Source: Erysipelotrichaceae bacterium (GTDB taxonomy: Bacteria > Bacillota_I > Bacilli_A > Erysipelotrichales > Erysipelotrichaceae). Taken from it: a stretch of 14,099 bases of DNA. The position numbers and the translations under genes were made by a program. Positions within the stretch are counted from its first letter, which is position 1, and every line of letters starts with the position of its first letter. Below, one piece after another: positions 6,626 to 13,331 of the stretch. The notes below the pieces were generated by a model, which searched no databases, was not told the origin of the DNA, and saw only the letters and a program-made list of their open reading frames with translations. The DNA is taken from NCBI GenBank assembly GCA_900759455.1, contig CAAEVI010000057.1:1-14099 (forward strand). The letters are read 5' to 3'.

Positions 6626-7348
6626 ATGGAAGTAATTATTGTTAAAGACTACGATGCAGTCAGCGAAAAAGCATTCGAAGTAATGAAAGAAGTCGTTACG
6701 AGCAAAAAAGCTCCGGTTCTCGGCCTTGCGACAGGATCCAGTCCAATCGGATTATACAAGAACATGATCAAAGATCATAAAGAGAACGGAACAAGCTATG
6801 CAGACGTGCGTACGTTCAATCTGGATGAGTATGTAGGAATCGACCGCAACCATGAACAGTCCTACTGGACATTCATGCACGAGAATCTGTTCTGCGGCAT
6901 TGATGTAAAGGAAGAAAATGTTCATGTTCCTTACGGAAGCACAAAGGCAGACTGCGAAGCATATGAAAAGGCAATGGAAGATGTCAGCGTAGATATCCAG
7001 GTACTGGGAATCGGTGCAAACGGACATATCGGTTTCAATGAACCTGGTACACCGTTTACAGAAGAAACACATATCGTTACATTGACAGAAAAAACACGTC
7101 AGGACAATGCGCGTTTCTTCGAAGGCGACATCAACAAAGTTCCGACACATGCAATCACAATGGGTATTGCAACGATCATGAAAGCTAAGAAGATCCTGCT
7201 GGTAGCAACAGGCGAAAACAAGGCGGATGCCATCAAGGCCATGGTCGAAGGTGAACCGACAACTGAATGTCCTGCTTCTGTACTGCAGAACCATAAAGAT
7301 GTTGTTGTCATCGTTGATGAAGCAGCAGCAAGCAAACTGACAAAATAA
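6626..7348 (+). CDS. nagB: Glucosamine-6-phosphate deaminase
   Basis: 240 residues, the short Gram-positive form (the E. coli enzyme is longer and carries a C-terminal allosteric extension). It converts glucosamine 6-phosphate and water to fructose 6-phosphate and ammonia, feeding amino sugars into glycolysis. Visible marks: phosphate-binding LGLATGSSP (32-40), FNLDEYVGI with the catalytic base D67 (64-72), and GIGANGHIGFNEPG (128-141) with H134 and E139. Asn132 replaces the Asp141 of the E. coli enzyme, as I recall for the Bacillus enzyme. AGGAGGAG lies 6 nt before ATG. No nagA is adjacent, so deacetylation must be encoded elsewhere. Codon use looks that of a well-expressed gene. Confidence 0.97.
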   Translation: MEVIIVKDYDAVSEKAFEVMKEVVTSKKAPVLGLATGSSPIGLYKNMIKDHKENGTSYADVRTFNLDEYVGIDRNHEQSYWTFMHENLFCGIDVKEENVHVPYGSTKADCEAYEKAMEDVSVDIQVLGIGANGHIGFNEPGTPFTEETHIVTLTEKTRQDNARFFEGDINKVPTHAITMGIATIMKAKKILLVATGENKADAIKAMVEGEPTTECPASVLQNHKDVVVIVDEAAASKLTK

Positions 7349-7362
7349 ATATACAAAGAAAG

Positions 7363-7401
7363 ACCATAAAGCCGCTTCATAGTGGAGTTATGGTTTTTTT
7401 T
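7363..7401 (+). terminator. Rho-independent terminator of nagB
   Basis: ACCATAA (7363-7369) pairs with TTATGGT (7388-7394), with an inner CCGCT/AGTGG stem and a TCAT loop, followed by T to 7401. Confidence 0.9.
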
Positions 7402-7429
7402 ATGGTATAAAAGATACGAGGTGCTGCAT

Positions 7430-8215
7430 ATGAAACAGAAAAAAAACAAAAAAAGATGGATCTATAATATTGCGATCCTGTTCTTTCTGGGCGTCATGAT
7501 CTTTTCGCTCTGGAATCTGATCCCGCTTTTGATCCAAGATCACAGAGACAATGAAACACAGAAAGAAATGGTGCAGATGGTTGAAAAAAAACAGGAAGAT
7601 GATAAAACCGTTGCGCTGGAGCCTGATTGGAAGAAATTACAGGAAAGCAATCCGGACATCATCGGATGGATCTATGTCCCGGATACGGTCATCAATTATC
7701 CGATCGTGCAAAGCAAGGATAATTCTTATTATCTCAATCATTCCTCGCTGAAGGATGTAAATACGATCGGCGCTATTTTCCTTGATTTCAATGCATCGTC
7801 AGACTTGTCGGATTTCCATTCCATCATTTACGGACACAGCGTGATCAACAGTTCGGCAATGTTTTCTCAGATAAAAGAATTTTGTGATGAAGATTTCTTC
7901 AAAGAGCATCCTTATCTGTATTTGCTGACACCTGAACAAAATTATCGTTGTGATATAGTTGCGCTGACAAAAACGACTTCTGAATCCTTTTTATATCAGA
8001 TCGGTTTTTCAGGCGCAGAAGATCAGGAGGCTTTTTTGGAGCGGATGATGTCGGAAGCTTCTTTATCAAGAGAAACAGACGATCTTTCAGCAGATGATTC
8101 GATCGTTACGCTGAGTACCTGTGATATCGCATACGGGCTGGATTCAGATAAAAGAATCCTTCTGCATGCCCGTCTGGTTCCCTGGGATGAAACCATCCTA
8201 TACGAGGAATCGTGA
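7430..8215 (+). CDS. Class B sortase
   Basis: 261 residues. A basic N-terminus (1-9) and one membrane anchor (about 11-35) place the catalytic domain outside the cell. Class B features: NPDIIGWIYVPDTVINYPIVQ (start near 74), YYLNH (100-104), IFLDF (116-120), YGH with catalytic H136, LSTC with catalytic C231, and an Arg near 242-248. Sortases cut a C-terminal sorting signal and link the protein to cell-wall peptide or to a pilus subunit. The start is ATG 7430, 6 nt after GAGGTG; the frame extends upstream to 7382, but that part lies inside the nagB terminator. No protein with a sorting signal is encoded nearby, so the substrate is not identifiable. Confidence 0.92.
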   Translation: MKQKKNKKRWIYNIAILFFLGVMIFSLWNLIPLLIQDHRDNETQKEMVQMVEKKQEDDKTVALEPDWKKLQESNPDIIGWIYVPDTVINYPIVQSKDNSYYLNHSSLKDVNTIGAIFLDFNASSDLSDFHSIIYGHSVINSSAMFSQIKEFCDEDFFKEHPYLYLLTPEQNYRCDIVALTKTTSESFLYQIGFSGAEDQEAFLERMMSEASLSRETDDLSADDSIVTLSTCDIAYGLDSDKRILLHARLVPWDETILYEES

Positions 8216-8224
8216 GCTTAAGTT

Positions 8225-8297
8225 AAAAGGCGGATACGATGTACTCTCTTTACTGGACAATCAGTCAGGAGAGTACATATCAAGTTCCGCTTTTTTT
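8225..8297. terminator. Long hairpin terminator between the sortase gene and ftsW
   Basis: Stacked stems: GCGGA/TCCGC (8230-8234, 8286-8290), TGTACTCTC/GAGAGTACA (8240-8248, 8269-8277) and a small ACTG/CAGT at the tip. Seven T (8291-8297) follow on the plus strand. The convergent ftsW gene ends inside the T run: its TAA is 8298-8296. It could also act weakly on ftsW transcripts (CCTTTT past the stem on the minus strand). Confidence 0.8.
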
Positions 8298-9387
8298 AAT
8301 CTGTGTCTGTCGAATTGGCAATGCTGATCAGCAGTCCCATGCTTGACATCATGACTACTAATGAACTTCCGCCGTAGGAAATGAACGGCAATGTAACACC
8401 GGTGACAGGGAAAAGACCGACCACGACACCCAGATTGATCATTACCTGGATTGCATAAAGAGCAGTAAGACCGATTGCTGTATAACAGAGAAAGACATCA
8501 TTTTGCCGCAGGGCAATCTTAGCCCCCTGATAAACAACGGAAAGAAACAGCAGCACAAGAAATACACAGCCGACAAATCCCATTTCTTCTGCGAAGATAG
8601 CAAATATAAAGTCGGTCTGCGGTTCGGGAAGGTAAAAATGTTTCTGCATGGATTGATCGAATCCGGATCCTAAAAGACCGCCGGGGGCAATGGCGAACAA
8701 AGACTGAATGATCTGAAAGCCGCTGCCCAAAGGATCCTTCCACGGATCGAGAAAAGAAGTGATGCGGGCCATGCGATACGGAGCGGAAATGATCAGAGCG
8801 CTTAAGCCCATGACTGCGGCGGCGGCCAGCCGGACAAAGTAGCTGATCGGGGCATCCGCTGCCAAAATGATTACGATCACGGCACATGCCATGACCACGC
8901 CGGATCCGAAATCAGGCTGAAGCAGGATCAGGGCAAAACCGAGCCCGATGGCACAGAAAGGAATGAACAGGTCACGTCGGAAACTTTTGATGCGATAGCG
9001 TTTGGAAAGAAAATCCGAAACATATAAAATGATCGCGATTTTGAAAAATTCGCTTGGCTGAATCAGAAAGCTGCCGATGCCGAACCAGCTGCGGCTTCCG
9101 TTTCGCATGACGCCGATGCCGGGAATCAGGACAAGCACCAAGGTGAGGATGCCAATCCAGAAAAATTTTTTGGCGTGAGGCTGCAGCCGTTTTAAGGGAA
9201 TGTGAGAACAAAGCCACATGCCCAACAGCCCCAATACAGCAAACAGTCCCTGCCGCCATGCATAATACATAGGATCATCGAATTTATACTGAGCCCATAC
9301 GCGGGAGCTGCTTGCGACGAAGAGGATGCCTATTCCTACCAGAAGCAAGATCTCGACAGTCAGCATTCTGCTTTTTCTTGAAAACAA
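8296..9387 (-). CDS. ftsW: FtsW/SpoVE-type peptidoglycan glycosyltransferase (SEDS family)
   Basis: 363 residues, polytopic (about 10 membrane segments), the usual size. SEDS proteins polymerise lipid II into glycan strands together with a class B penicillin-binding protein. Key stretches, numbered from the chosen start: NGSRSWFGIG (96-105), IQPSEFFK (109-116), LLQPDFGSG (155-163), DPWKDPLGSGFQ (214-225), PEPQTDFIFA with the catalytic-type Asp near 259, and FPVTGVTLPFISYGGSS (326-342). These fit FtsW/SpoVE better than RodA; FtsW and SpoVE cannot be separated by sequence alone. Start: no ATG fits. TTG at 9387-9385 has AGAGGTGG 5 nt upstream, while TTG 9408 in the same frame has none. It points away from murG, unlike the usual dcw order. 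Confidence 0.88.
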   Translation of the reverse strand: MFSRKSRMLTVEILLLVGIGILFVASSSRVWAQYKFDDPMYYAWRQGLFAVLGLLGMWLCSHIPLKRLQPHAKKFFWIGILTLVLVLIPGIGVMRNGSRSWFGIGSFLIQPSEFFKIAIILYVSDFLSKRYRIKSFRRDLFIPFCAIGLGFALILLQPDFGSGVVMACAVIVIILAADAPISYFVRLAAAAVMGLSALIISAPYRMARITSFLDPWKDPLGSGFQIIQSLFAIAPGGLLGSGFDQSMQKHFYLPEPQTDFIFAIFAEEMGFVGCVFLVLLFLSVVYQGAKIALRQNDVFLCYTAIGLTALYAIQVMINLGVVVGLFPVTGVTLPFISYGGSSLVVMMSSMGLLISIANSTDTD

Positions 9388-9408
9388 CGTTACCACCTCT
9401 TTATTCAA

Positions 9409-9570
9409 TATATGAAAATGCAGGATCGGATTTCATATTCTGGAAAAAGATGCGAAGGAAGAGGCAGGAAGAAGGGATATAATTATTTGTCGGCAAGAAT
9501 ATACAAAATGATGATTTTATGATGAATAATTAGCAAAGAAAAAGAAAATCAGGCACGACTCACGGGCACG
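9409..9570. other. Intergenic DNA upstream of ftsW without a recognised gene
   Basis: It must hold the ftsW promoter, but I see no convincing -35/-10 pair on the minus strand; the best is TTGTAT followed by an AT-rich stretch near 9487-9515. GGCACG occurs twice (9552-9557, 9565-9570), with a third CACG between, directly against the -35 of the plus-strand promoter at 9571. A 36-codon frame at 9412 has no ribosome site and is not called. Confidence 0.4.
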
Positions 9571-9598
9571 TTGACAGGAGAAATTGGGATGATATAAT
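9571..9598 (+). promoter_or_regulatory. Near-consensus promoter TTGACA-N16-TATAAT
   Basis: A perfect -35 (9571-9576), 16-bp spacer, TG at 9590-9591 and a perfect -10 (9593-9598). It is the best sigma-A promoter in the window. It reads toward the XRE gene, starting near 9605 and leaving about 236 nt before that start codon. GTGAAAG occurs at 9614-9620 and again at 9632-9638, just downstream. Confidence 0.8.
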
Positions 9599-9631
9599 GA
9601 TGACAATCAAAATGTGAAAGCAAGGATCCGT

Positions 9632-9742
9632 GTGAAAGAAAAACAGGTGCTGCCAAAGGATAGCAAAGAAGTGTACAGAGTGGTGGAATTGACATATATG
9701 TGCAATACGTATGACATCGTTTCGCCTGCCGATTTGAAATAA
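9632..9742 (+). CDS. Possible small ORF in the leader before the XRE gene
   Basis: A 36-codon frame from GTG 9632 (AAGGA lies 5 nt upstream), or 42 codons from GTG 9614. The product is mixed-charge with plausible composition (ends TYDIVSPADLK) and has no membrane segment or recognised motif. It lies directly under the strong promoter at 9571. After its TAA the same frame stays open to 9844, so it might be a decayed longer gene or a leader peptide. The 3' end and stop lie in the left arm and loop of a large hairpin (9715-9773), so translation could affect folding. No homologue is recognised and there is no ATG, so it may not be translated. Confidence 0.3.
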   Translation: MKEKQVLPKDSKEVYRVVELTYMCNTYDIVSPADLK

Positions 9743-9773
9743 AACGGTAAGCGGCAGCGGACAGGAAACGATG
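9715..9773 (+). promoter_or_regulatory. Long leader hairpin upstream of the XRE gene
   Basis: CATCGTTTC (9715-9723) pairs perfectly with GAAACGATG (9765-9773), and CTGCCG (9726-9731) pairs with CGGCAG (9752-9757) inside it. A pyrimidine-rich stretch follows, but no true T run, so it is not an ordinary terminator. It lies within the transcript from 9571 and may be a structured leader or small RNA. Confidence 0.5.
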
Positions 9774-9840
9774 CTTCTTCTTTGTCCCGGATCTTAGTGA
9801 TTGGTATTGAGGATTATGGTGATGGAAGTGGCATGGACAG

Positions 9841-10053
9841 ATGAATGATAAACTGATATTAAGGAACAGGCTGAAAGAAACACGCAGAGAACAAAAGCTT
9901 TCCCAGGCGCAGCTGGCTGATCTGGTCGGTGTTTCCCGAAATACGATCAGTTCCATCGAAACTGGTGTGTTTCAGCCAACGGCAAAACTGGCACTGATCT
10001 TATGTATTGCATTGGATAAAAAATTTGAAGATCTGTTTTATTTTGATGAATGA
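9841..10053 (+). CDS. Small XRE-family DNA-binding regulator
   Basis: 70 residues, almost wholly a Cro/C1-type helix-turn-helix. The recognition region is SQAQLADLVGVSRNTISSIE (21-40), followed by the conserved FQPTAKLALILCIALDKKFEDLFYF (44-68). Short XRE proteins of this kind in Firmicutes often regulate an adjacent operon. No frame extends upstream: a stop lies seven codons before ATG 9841. The ribosome site is weak (AAGTGG, 9 nt upstream). It is read from the promoter at 9571 through a long leader and ends at the terminator at 10095. It stands between ftsW and murG, where no regulator is found in the standard dcw order, so it may act on either. Confidence 0.88.
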   Translation: MNDKLILRNRLKETRREQKLSQAQLADLVGVSRNTISSIETGVFQPTAKLALILCIALDKKFEDLFYFDE

Positions 10054-10094
10054 AAAGGCGCCTGCAGGCAGATTAAAAGAAAATAACGGAAGAT

Positions 10095-10124
10095 GCCGGT
10101 CACGGGAGAGAGGCCGGTTTTTTT
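10095..10124 (+). terminator. Rho-independent terminator of the XRE gene
   Basis: GCCGGTC (10095-10101) pairs with GGCCGGT (10112-10118), with two G:T pairs and a 10-nt loop, followed by seven T (10118-10124). Confidence 0.85.
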
Positions 10125-10204
10125 ATACTGGATGAATCCGCAGGTTCGCTGCTTGATTTTAGCGGTCTTCCCCTGAAGTAAAAACGATGTAAAATGAATG
10201 GCTA

Positions 10205-10229
10205 TTTTCACACATTTTAACAGTGAAAA
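10205..10229. promoter_or_regulatory. TTTTCAC-N11-GTGAAAA dyad over the murG promoter
   Basis: A perfect 7-bp inverted repeat (10205-10211 and 10223-10229) whose right arm covers the -35 zone of the murG promoter. No T run follows on either strand, so it is not a terminator. The half-site GTGAAA also appears twice just after the promoter that feeds the XRE gene. Confidence 0.5.
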
Positions 10230-10241
10230 AAAGTGGTTCTG

Positions 10242-10250
10242 TGGTATAAT
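10242..10250 (+). promoter_or_regulatory. Extended -10 promoter of the murG-murB-divIB operon
   Basis: TGG-TATAAT (10242-10250), a perfect extended -10. The -35 is poor at 17 bp. A start near 10257 gives a leader of about 84 nt. Confidence 0.7.
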
Positions 10251-10257
10251 ACGGTTG

Positions 10258-10284
10258 CGAACTTTTATAAAATACAAAAGTTTG
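10258..10284 (+). promoter_or_regulatory. Hairpin at the 5' end of the murG leader
   Basis: CGAACTTTT (10258-10266) pairs with AAAAGTTTG (10276-10284), nine pairs with one G:T, around a 9-nt loop. It would lie at the very 5' end of the transcript from 10257, a position where hairpins often stabilise mRNA. Confidence 0.35.
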
Positions 10285-10340
10285 TGAATGAATGCGCTTT
10301 TCATCCGATAATCGAATAAACTGTTAGAGGGGTGTAAGCT

Positions 10341-11435
10341 ATGAAAATGATGATCGTAACCGGAGGAACCGGAGGACATATTTATCCTGCACTGGCGTTG
10401 GCTGATGCAGCAAAAGAGCGTTATGGGAAAAAAGCAGATATTGTTTTTGTGGGAAATGATGACCGCATGGAAGCGAGTCTGATTCCGGAAAAAGGATATC
10501 GTTTTCTGTCTCTGCATACCAGCGGACTGGTCGGCAGTGTTTTTTCAAAAGGCAGAGCGGTGATACAGATGATGCGTGCCTATCAGAAGGCAAAGGGTTA
10601 TATCCGTTCATTTCGCCCTGATATCGTCATCGGCTTTGGCGGCTATGTCAGCGCGCCGGTGATTCTCGCTGCCCACCATATGGGCGTTTTGACTATGATC
10701 CATGAGCAGAATTCCGTCATCGGAAAGGCAAACCAGCTGGTCATGAAAAAGGTAGATGCCATTGTCTGCTGCTATGAGAAATGTCTTACACAGTTTGATG
10801 CAACGAAGACGCGTCTGCTGGGCAATCCGCGTGCGTCACTGGCAGCCCGGGCTGTGGCTGATTTTAACGAGACTTATTTCAGATCGCTGGGCCTGGATCC
10901 TGAAAAAAAGACGATCCTGGTTGTTATGGGCTCGCTTGGGTCCAGTTCGGTCAATGATCTGATGAAAGATGCGCTTCCTAAAGTAGGGGATGCGTGTCAG
11001 ATCTTATATGTCTGCGGCCGCAACAATCCGATGAATCCTGCCGTTTTCAGCGCGTATCCGCATATCCATGTGGTTGATTATGTGGATCAGATGGCAATCC
11101 TTTCTCATATCGATCTGATTGTCTGCCGTGCCGGTGCAACAACAATTGCCGAGGTGACAGCAGTCGGCGTGCCGGCAGTCCTGATTCCCAGTCCGTATGT
11201 TGCACACAATCATCAGTTTTATAATGCCAGTGTTCTGGTGGATGCCAATGCAGGTGTCATGATTGAAGAAAAGAATCTGAATGCCGAAACACTGAGCAAT
11301 GCAATTTCGAAAATCATGAATGATCCGATTCGCATGGAATCGATGAAGCAGTGTTCCCTTCGTCTTGGCAGACCGAATGCTTGTCGGGATATTCTGGAAT
11401 GGTGCGAACAGTTAAAAGGTGGAATGAATACATGA
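10341..11435 (+). CDS. murG: MurG, lipid II-forming GlcNAc transferase
   Basis: 364 residues, normal for MurG. It transfers GlcNAc from UDP-GlcNAc to lipid I on the inner face of the membrane, giving lipid II. It is a GT-B fold: the N-terminal glycine loop TGGTGGH (7-13) and GFGGYVSAP (98-106), then HEQNSVIGKANQ (121-132), contact the lipid-linked acceptor; GSLGSSSVN (197-205) and AGATTIAE with E270 (264-271) to PSPYVAHNHQFYNA (283-296) form the UDP-GlcNAc site. The ribosome site GGGGTG lies 6 nt before ATG. It is the first gene of an operon; its stop overlaps the murB start (ATGA at 11432). FtsW, the polymerase that consumes lipid II, is encoded upstream on the other strand. Confidence 0.97.
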   Translation: MKMMIVTGGTGGHIYPALALADAAKERYGKKADIVFVGNDDRMEASLIPEKGYRFLSLHTSGLVGSVFSKGRAVIQMMRAYQKAKGYIRSFRPDIVIGFGGYVSAPVILAAHHMGVLTMIHEQNSVIGKANQLVMKKVDAIVCCYEKCLTQFDATKTRLLGNPRASLAARAVADFNETYFRSLGLDPEKKTILVVMGSLGSSSVNDLMKDALPKVGDACQILYVCGRNNPMNPAVFSAYPHIHVVDYVDQMAILSHIDLIVCRAGATTIAEVTAVGVPAVLIPSPYVAHNHQFYNASVLVDANAGVMIEEKNLNAETLSNAISKIMNDPIRMESMKQCSLRLGRPNACRDILEWCEQLKGGMNT

Positions 11436-12334
11436 ATTTGTTGGAATATTTAAAACAGTATGCCGATGTTCTTTGTGATGAACCTCTGGCTAAGCATACG
11501 ACGTTCCGTATCGGCGGAACCTGTGATTATTTTGTATATCCCAAGACGATGCTGTCTTTTATGCGCATCATGCAGCTGCTGAAAGAGCAGGAGGTTCCTT
11601 TTCAGATTTTTGGCAAGGGCAGCAACCTGCTGTGCAGTGATGATGCTTATCACGGTGTTGTGGTCTGCCTGGACCGCTATCTGAACAATTTTTATTTTGA
11701 AGAAGACGGAACACTGGTAGCCGAGGCCGGATGTTCGATCATTTTGCTGGCACAGGAAGCGATGCGCCATTCGTTCAGCGGTCTTGAATTTGCCAGCGGC
11801 ATTCCGGGAACGCTGGGAGGCGCGCTCTATATGAATGCGGGAGCTTATAAAAGCGATATTGCTTCCTGCCTGCAGCAGGTGCTGGTGTATCGCGATGACC
11901 GTCTGGAATGGATGGAGCGCAGCAATCTGGATTATTCTTATCGGCATTCTGCTTTTCAGGATCATGCAGATTGGCTGATCCTGGGGGCAAGGATCAAGCT
12001 GGAGAGCGGTGATCAGAAGGAAATTCGGGCATTGATGGATGCACGCCGTGCAAGACGAATGGATTCCCAGCCGCTGGACAAGCCAAACTGCGGCAGTGTG
12101 TTCCGTAATCCGCCAAACCATCCGGCATGGCAGCTGATCGAGGAAATCGGATATCGCGGCAAGGTGATCGGCGGAGCAATGGTAAGTGACAAGCATGCAA
12201 ACTTTATCGTAAATATCGGCGGGGCAAAAGCGGCAGATGTTGAACAGCTGATCAATGAGATCCAAAGCAGGGTAATGCAGCAGTACGGAATTACGCTGAC
12301 GACGGAAGTGGAGAAGTTCAATTGGAACAAGTGA
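11432..12334 (+). CDS. murB: UDP-N-acetylenolpyruvoylglucosamine reductase
   Basis: 300 residues, the shorter type II MurB of Gram-positives. This FAD enzyme uses NADPH to reduce UDP-GlcNAc-enolpyruvate to UDP-MurNAc. FAD-domain marks: HTTFRIGG (22-29), GKGSNLL (61-67), GLEFASGIPGTLGGALYMNAG (start near 117). Active-site marks: YRHSAF with R171, CGSVFRNP with the proton-donating S222, GAMVSDKHANFIVN (248-261) and the C-terminal TEVE (291-294). The start is ATG 11432, overlapping the murG stop by 4 nt, with AAGGTGG 9 nt upstream; the frame extends further into murG, but that part is a shadow. Its 3' end overlaps divIB by 13 nt. A long open frame on the opposite strand is a by-product of codon use. 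Confidence 0.97.
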   Translation: MNLLEYLKQYADVLCDEPLAKHTTFRIGGTCDYFVYPKTMLSFMRIMQLLKEQEVPFQIFGKGSNLLCSDDAYHGVVVCLDRYLNNFYFEEDGTLVAEAGCSIILLAQEAMRHSFSGLEFASGIPGTLGGALYMNAGAYKSDIASCLQQVLVYRDDRLEWMERSNLDYSYRHSAFQDHADWLILGARIKLESGDQKEIRALMDARRARRMDSQPLDKPNCGSVFRNPPNHPAWQLIEEIGYRGKVIGGAMVSDKHANFIVNIGGAKAADVEQLINEIQSRVMQQYGITLTTEVEKFNWNK

Positions 12335-13287
12335 CAAGAGAAGATATTCTCTATGATGAAAGAGCAGAGCGAATTCGTCAGATTCGCCTGAAGCGTCAGC
12401 GCAAAAAACGTCAGCGCCGCCGCATGCGCAATTTGTCCCTTATCCTTATTCTGGCTGCGATCATTCTTTATTTTGCCAGCGATTTATCAAAAGTACGTTC
12501 CCTGAGCGTCAAGGGAAATTACTATTATACGGCAGAAGAAATTTATGACATAGCAAATGTCAGTTACGAAACACGCTATATTTTAAAGCCTTCCTTTATG
12601 ATGGAGAAGGCGCTGAAAAGTGATGAATTGATCGAAGATGCCGAGGTACATAAAGGCTGGGACGGCGTTGTCCGCATCGAGATCAAGGAGAAGATGATCG
12701 TCGGCTATCTCATCAAAGATGATCAGTATTACCTGCTGCTGAGCAGCGGCGAGCAGATCGCCATCGATGAAAAACAAAAACCGTCTCTGGTAAAGCTTCC
12801 TTTGCTGAACGGTTTTGATGATGATCAGCTGAAGAAACTGGCAGCGGCTTTCGATGCCGCGAAAGAAAGTGTTTCCGCGGATATCTTTTCACGCATTTCT
12901 GAGATCGTTCCATATGAGACTTCGTTTAATGAAAACATGATGAAAGTGATCATGAGCGACGGCAATATCCTGTATGGCAGTTATGAATCCGCAAGTGTCA
13001 TGCAGATCTATGAGAACGTATTGTCAAAGCTGAAAGGAAATGACGTTTGTCTTTATATGGATGATGAAAACAAAGCAATGACAAAGATGGCATGCAGTGA
13101 ATTCACAGCGGCTTCAAAGGAAGAAGCGAAAGAATCGAAGAAAAGTGATTCAGAGGAAAGCGAAAAGAAGTCCCAGGCGAAAGAATCGTCAGATTCTGAA
13201 AAAAGCGAGGAAACAGACAGCGCGGAAAAGGAAACGAAAGACACTCAGGATACAGACACTGAAAAAGATGCGGAAAATGCGGGATAA
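12322..13287 (+). CDS. divIB: Cell-division protein DivIB/FtsQ with an extended acidic tail
   Basis: 321 residues. A very basic cytoplasmic segment (21-36, mostly Arg/Lys), one membrane helix (about 37-54), a POTRA domain (about 58-127, starting VRSLSVKGN), the beta domain (to about 258), and a 59-residue low-complexity tail (263-321) of Ser, Glu, Lys, Asp and Thr. DivIB joins FtsL and DivIC in the divisome and acts outside the membrane. The start is taken as TTG 12322, since GGAG lies 8 nt upstream; GTG 12331, overlapping the murB stop as GTGA, is possible. Bacillus DivIB is about 60 residues shorter, so the tail is an addition. ftsA and ftsZ, which often follow, are absent. Confidence 0.88.
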   Translation: MEQVTREDILYDERAERIRQIRLKRQRKKRQRRRMRNLSLILILAAIILYFASDLSKVRSLSVKGNYYYTAEEIYDIANVSYETRYILKPSFMMEKALKSDELIEDAEVHKGWDGVVRIEIKEKMIVGYLIKDDQYYLLLSSGEQIAIDEKQKPSLVKLPLLNGFDDDQLKKLAAAFDAAKESVSADIFSRISEIVPYETSFNENMMKVIMSDGNILYGSYESASVMQIYENVLSKLKGNDVCLYMDDENKAMTKMACSEFTAASKEEAKESKKSDSEESEKKSQAKESSDSEKSEETDSAEKETKDTQDTDTEKDAENAG

Positions 13288-13310
13288 GAAAGCTGTGCTT
13301 GTGTGGAATT

Positions 13311-13331
13311 AAGTGCAGTCGTTGCATTTTT
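13311..13331 (+). terminator. Weak terminator-like hairpin after divIB
   Basis: AAGTGCA (13311-13317) pairs with TGCATTT (13323-13329), with one G:T pair, around a 5-nt loop, ending in five T (13327-13331). Its right arm overlaps the -35 of the next promoter. Confidence 0.45.

Noticed and set aside
7403..7411. TGG-TATAAA as a promoter for the sortase gene
   Set aside because: It sits against the T run of the nagB terminator, and the start would fall on the ribosome site, leaving almost no leader. It is possible but unsupported, so I do not call it.
7382..7429. Upstream ATG extension of the sortase gene
   Set aside because: These codons lie in the nagB terminator. ATG 7430 has the only good ribosome site and begins a normal basic anchor sequence.
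9412..9522. 36-codon plus-strand frame upstream of the XRE promoter
   Set aside because: It has no ribosome site, a basic low-information composition and no sign of conservation that I can see.
9549..9956. 135-codon open frame on the minus strand between ftsW and murG
   Set aside because: It overlaps the clear XRE coding region, has an odd composition (rich in Ser, Cys, His, Phe), no ribosome site and no recognisable domain.
11450..12337. 295-codon open frame antisense to murB
   Set aside because: It lies wholly opposite a textbook murB and has a Cys/His/Gln-rich composition typical of the reverse strand of coding DNA.
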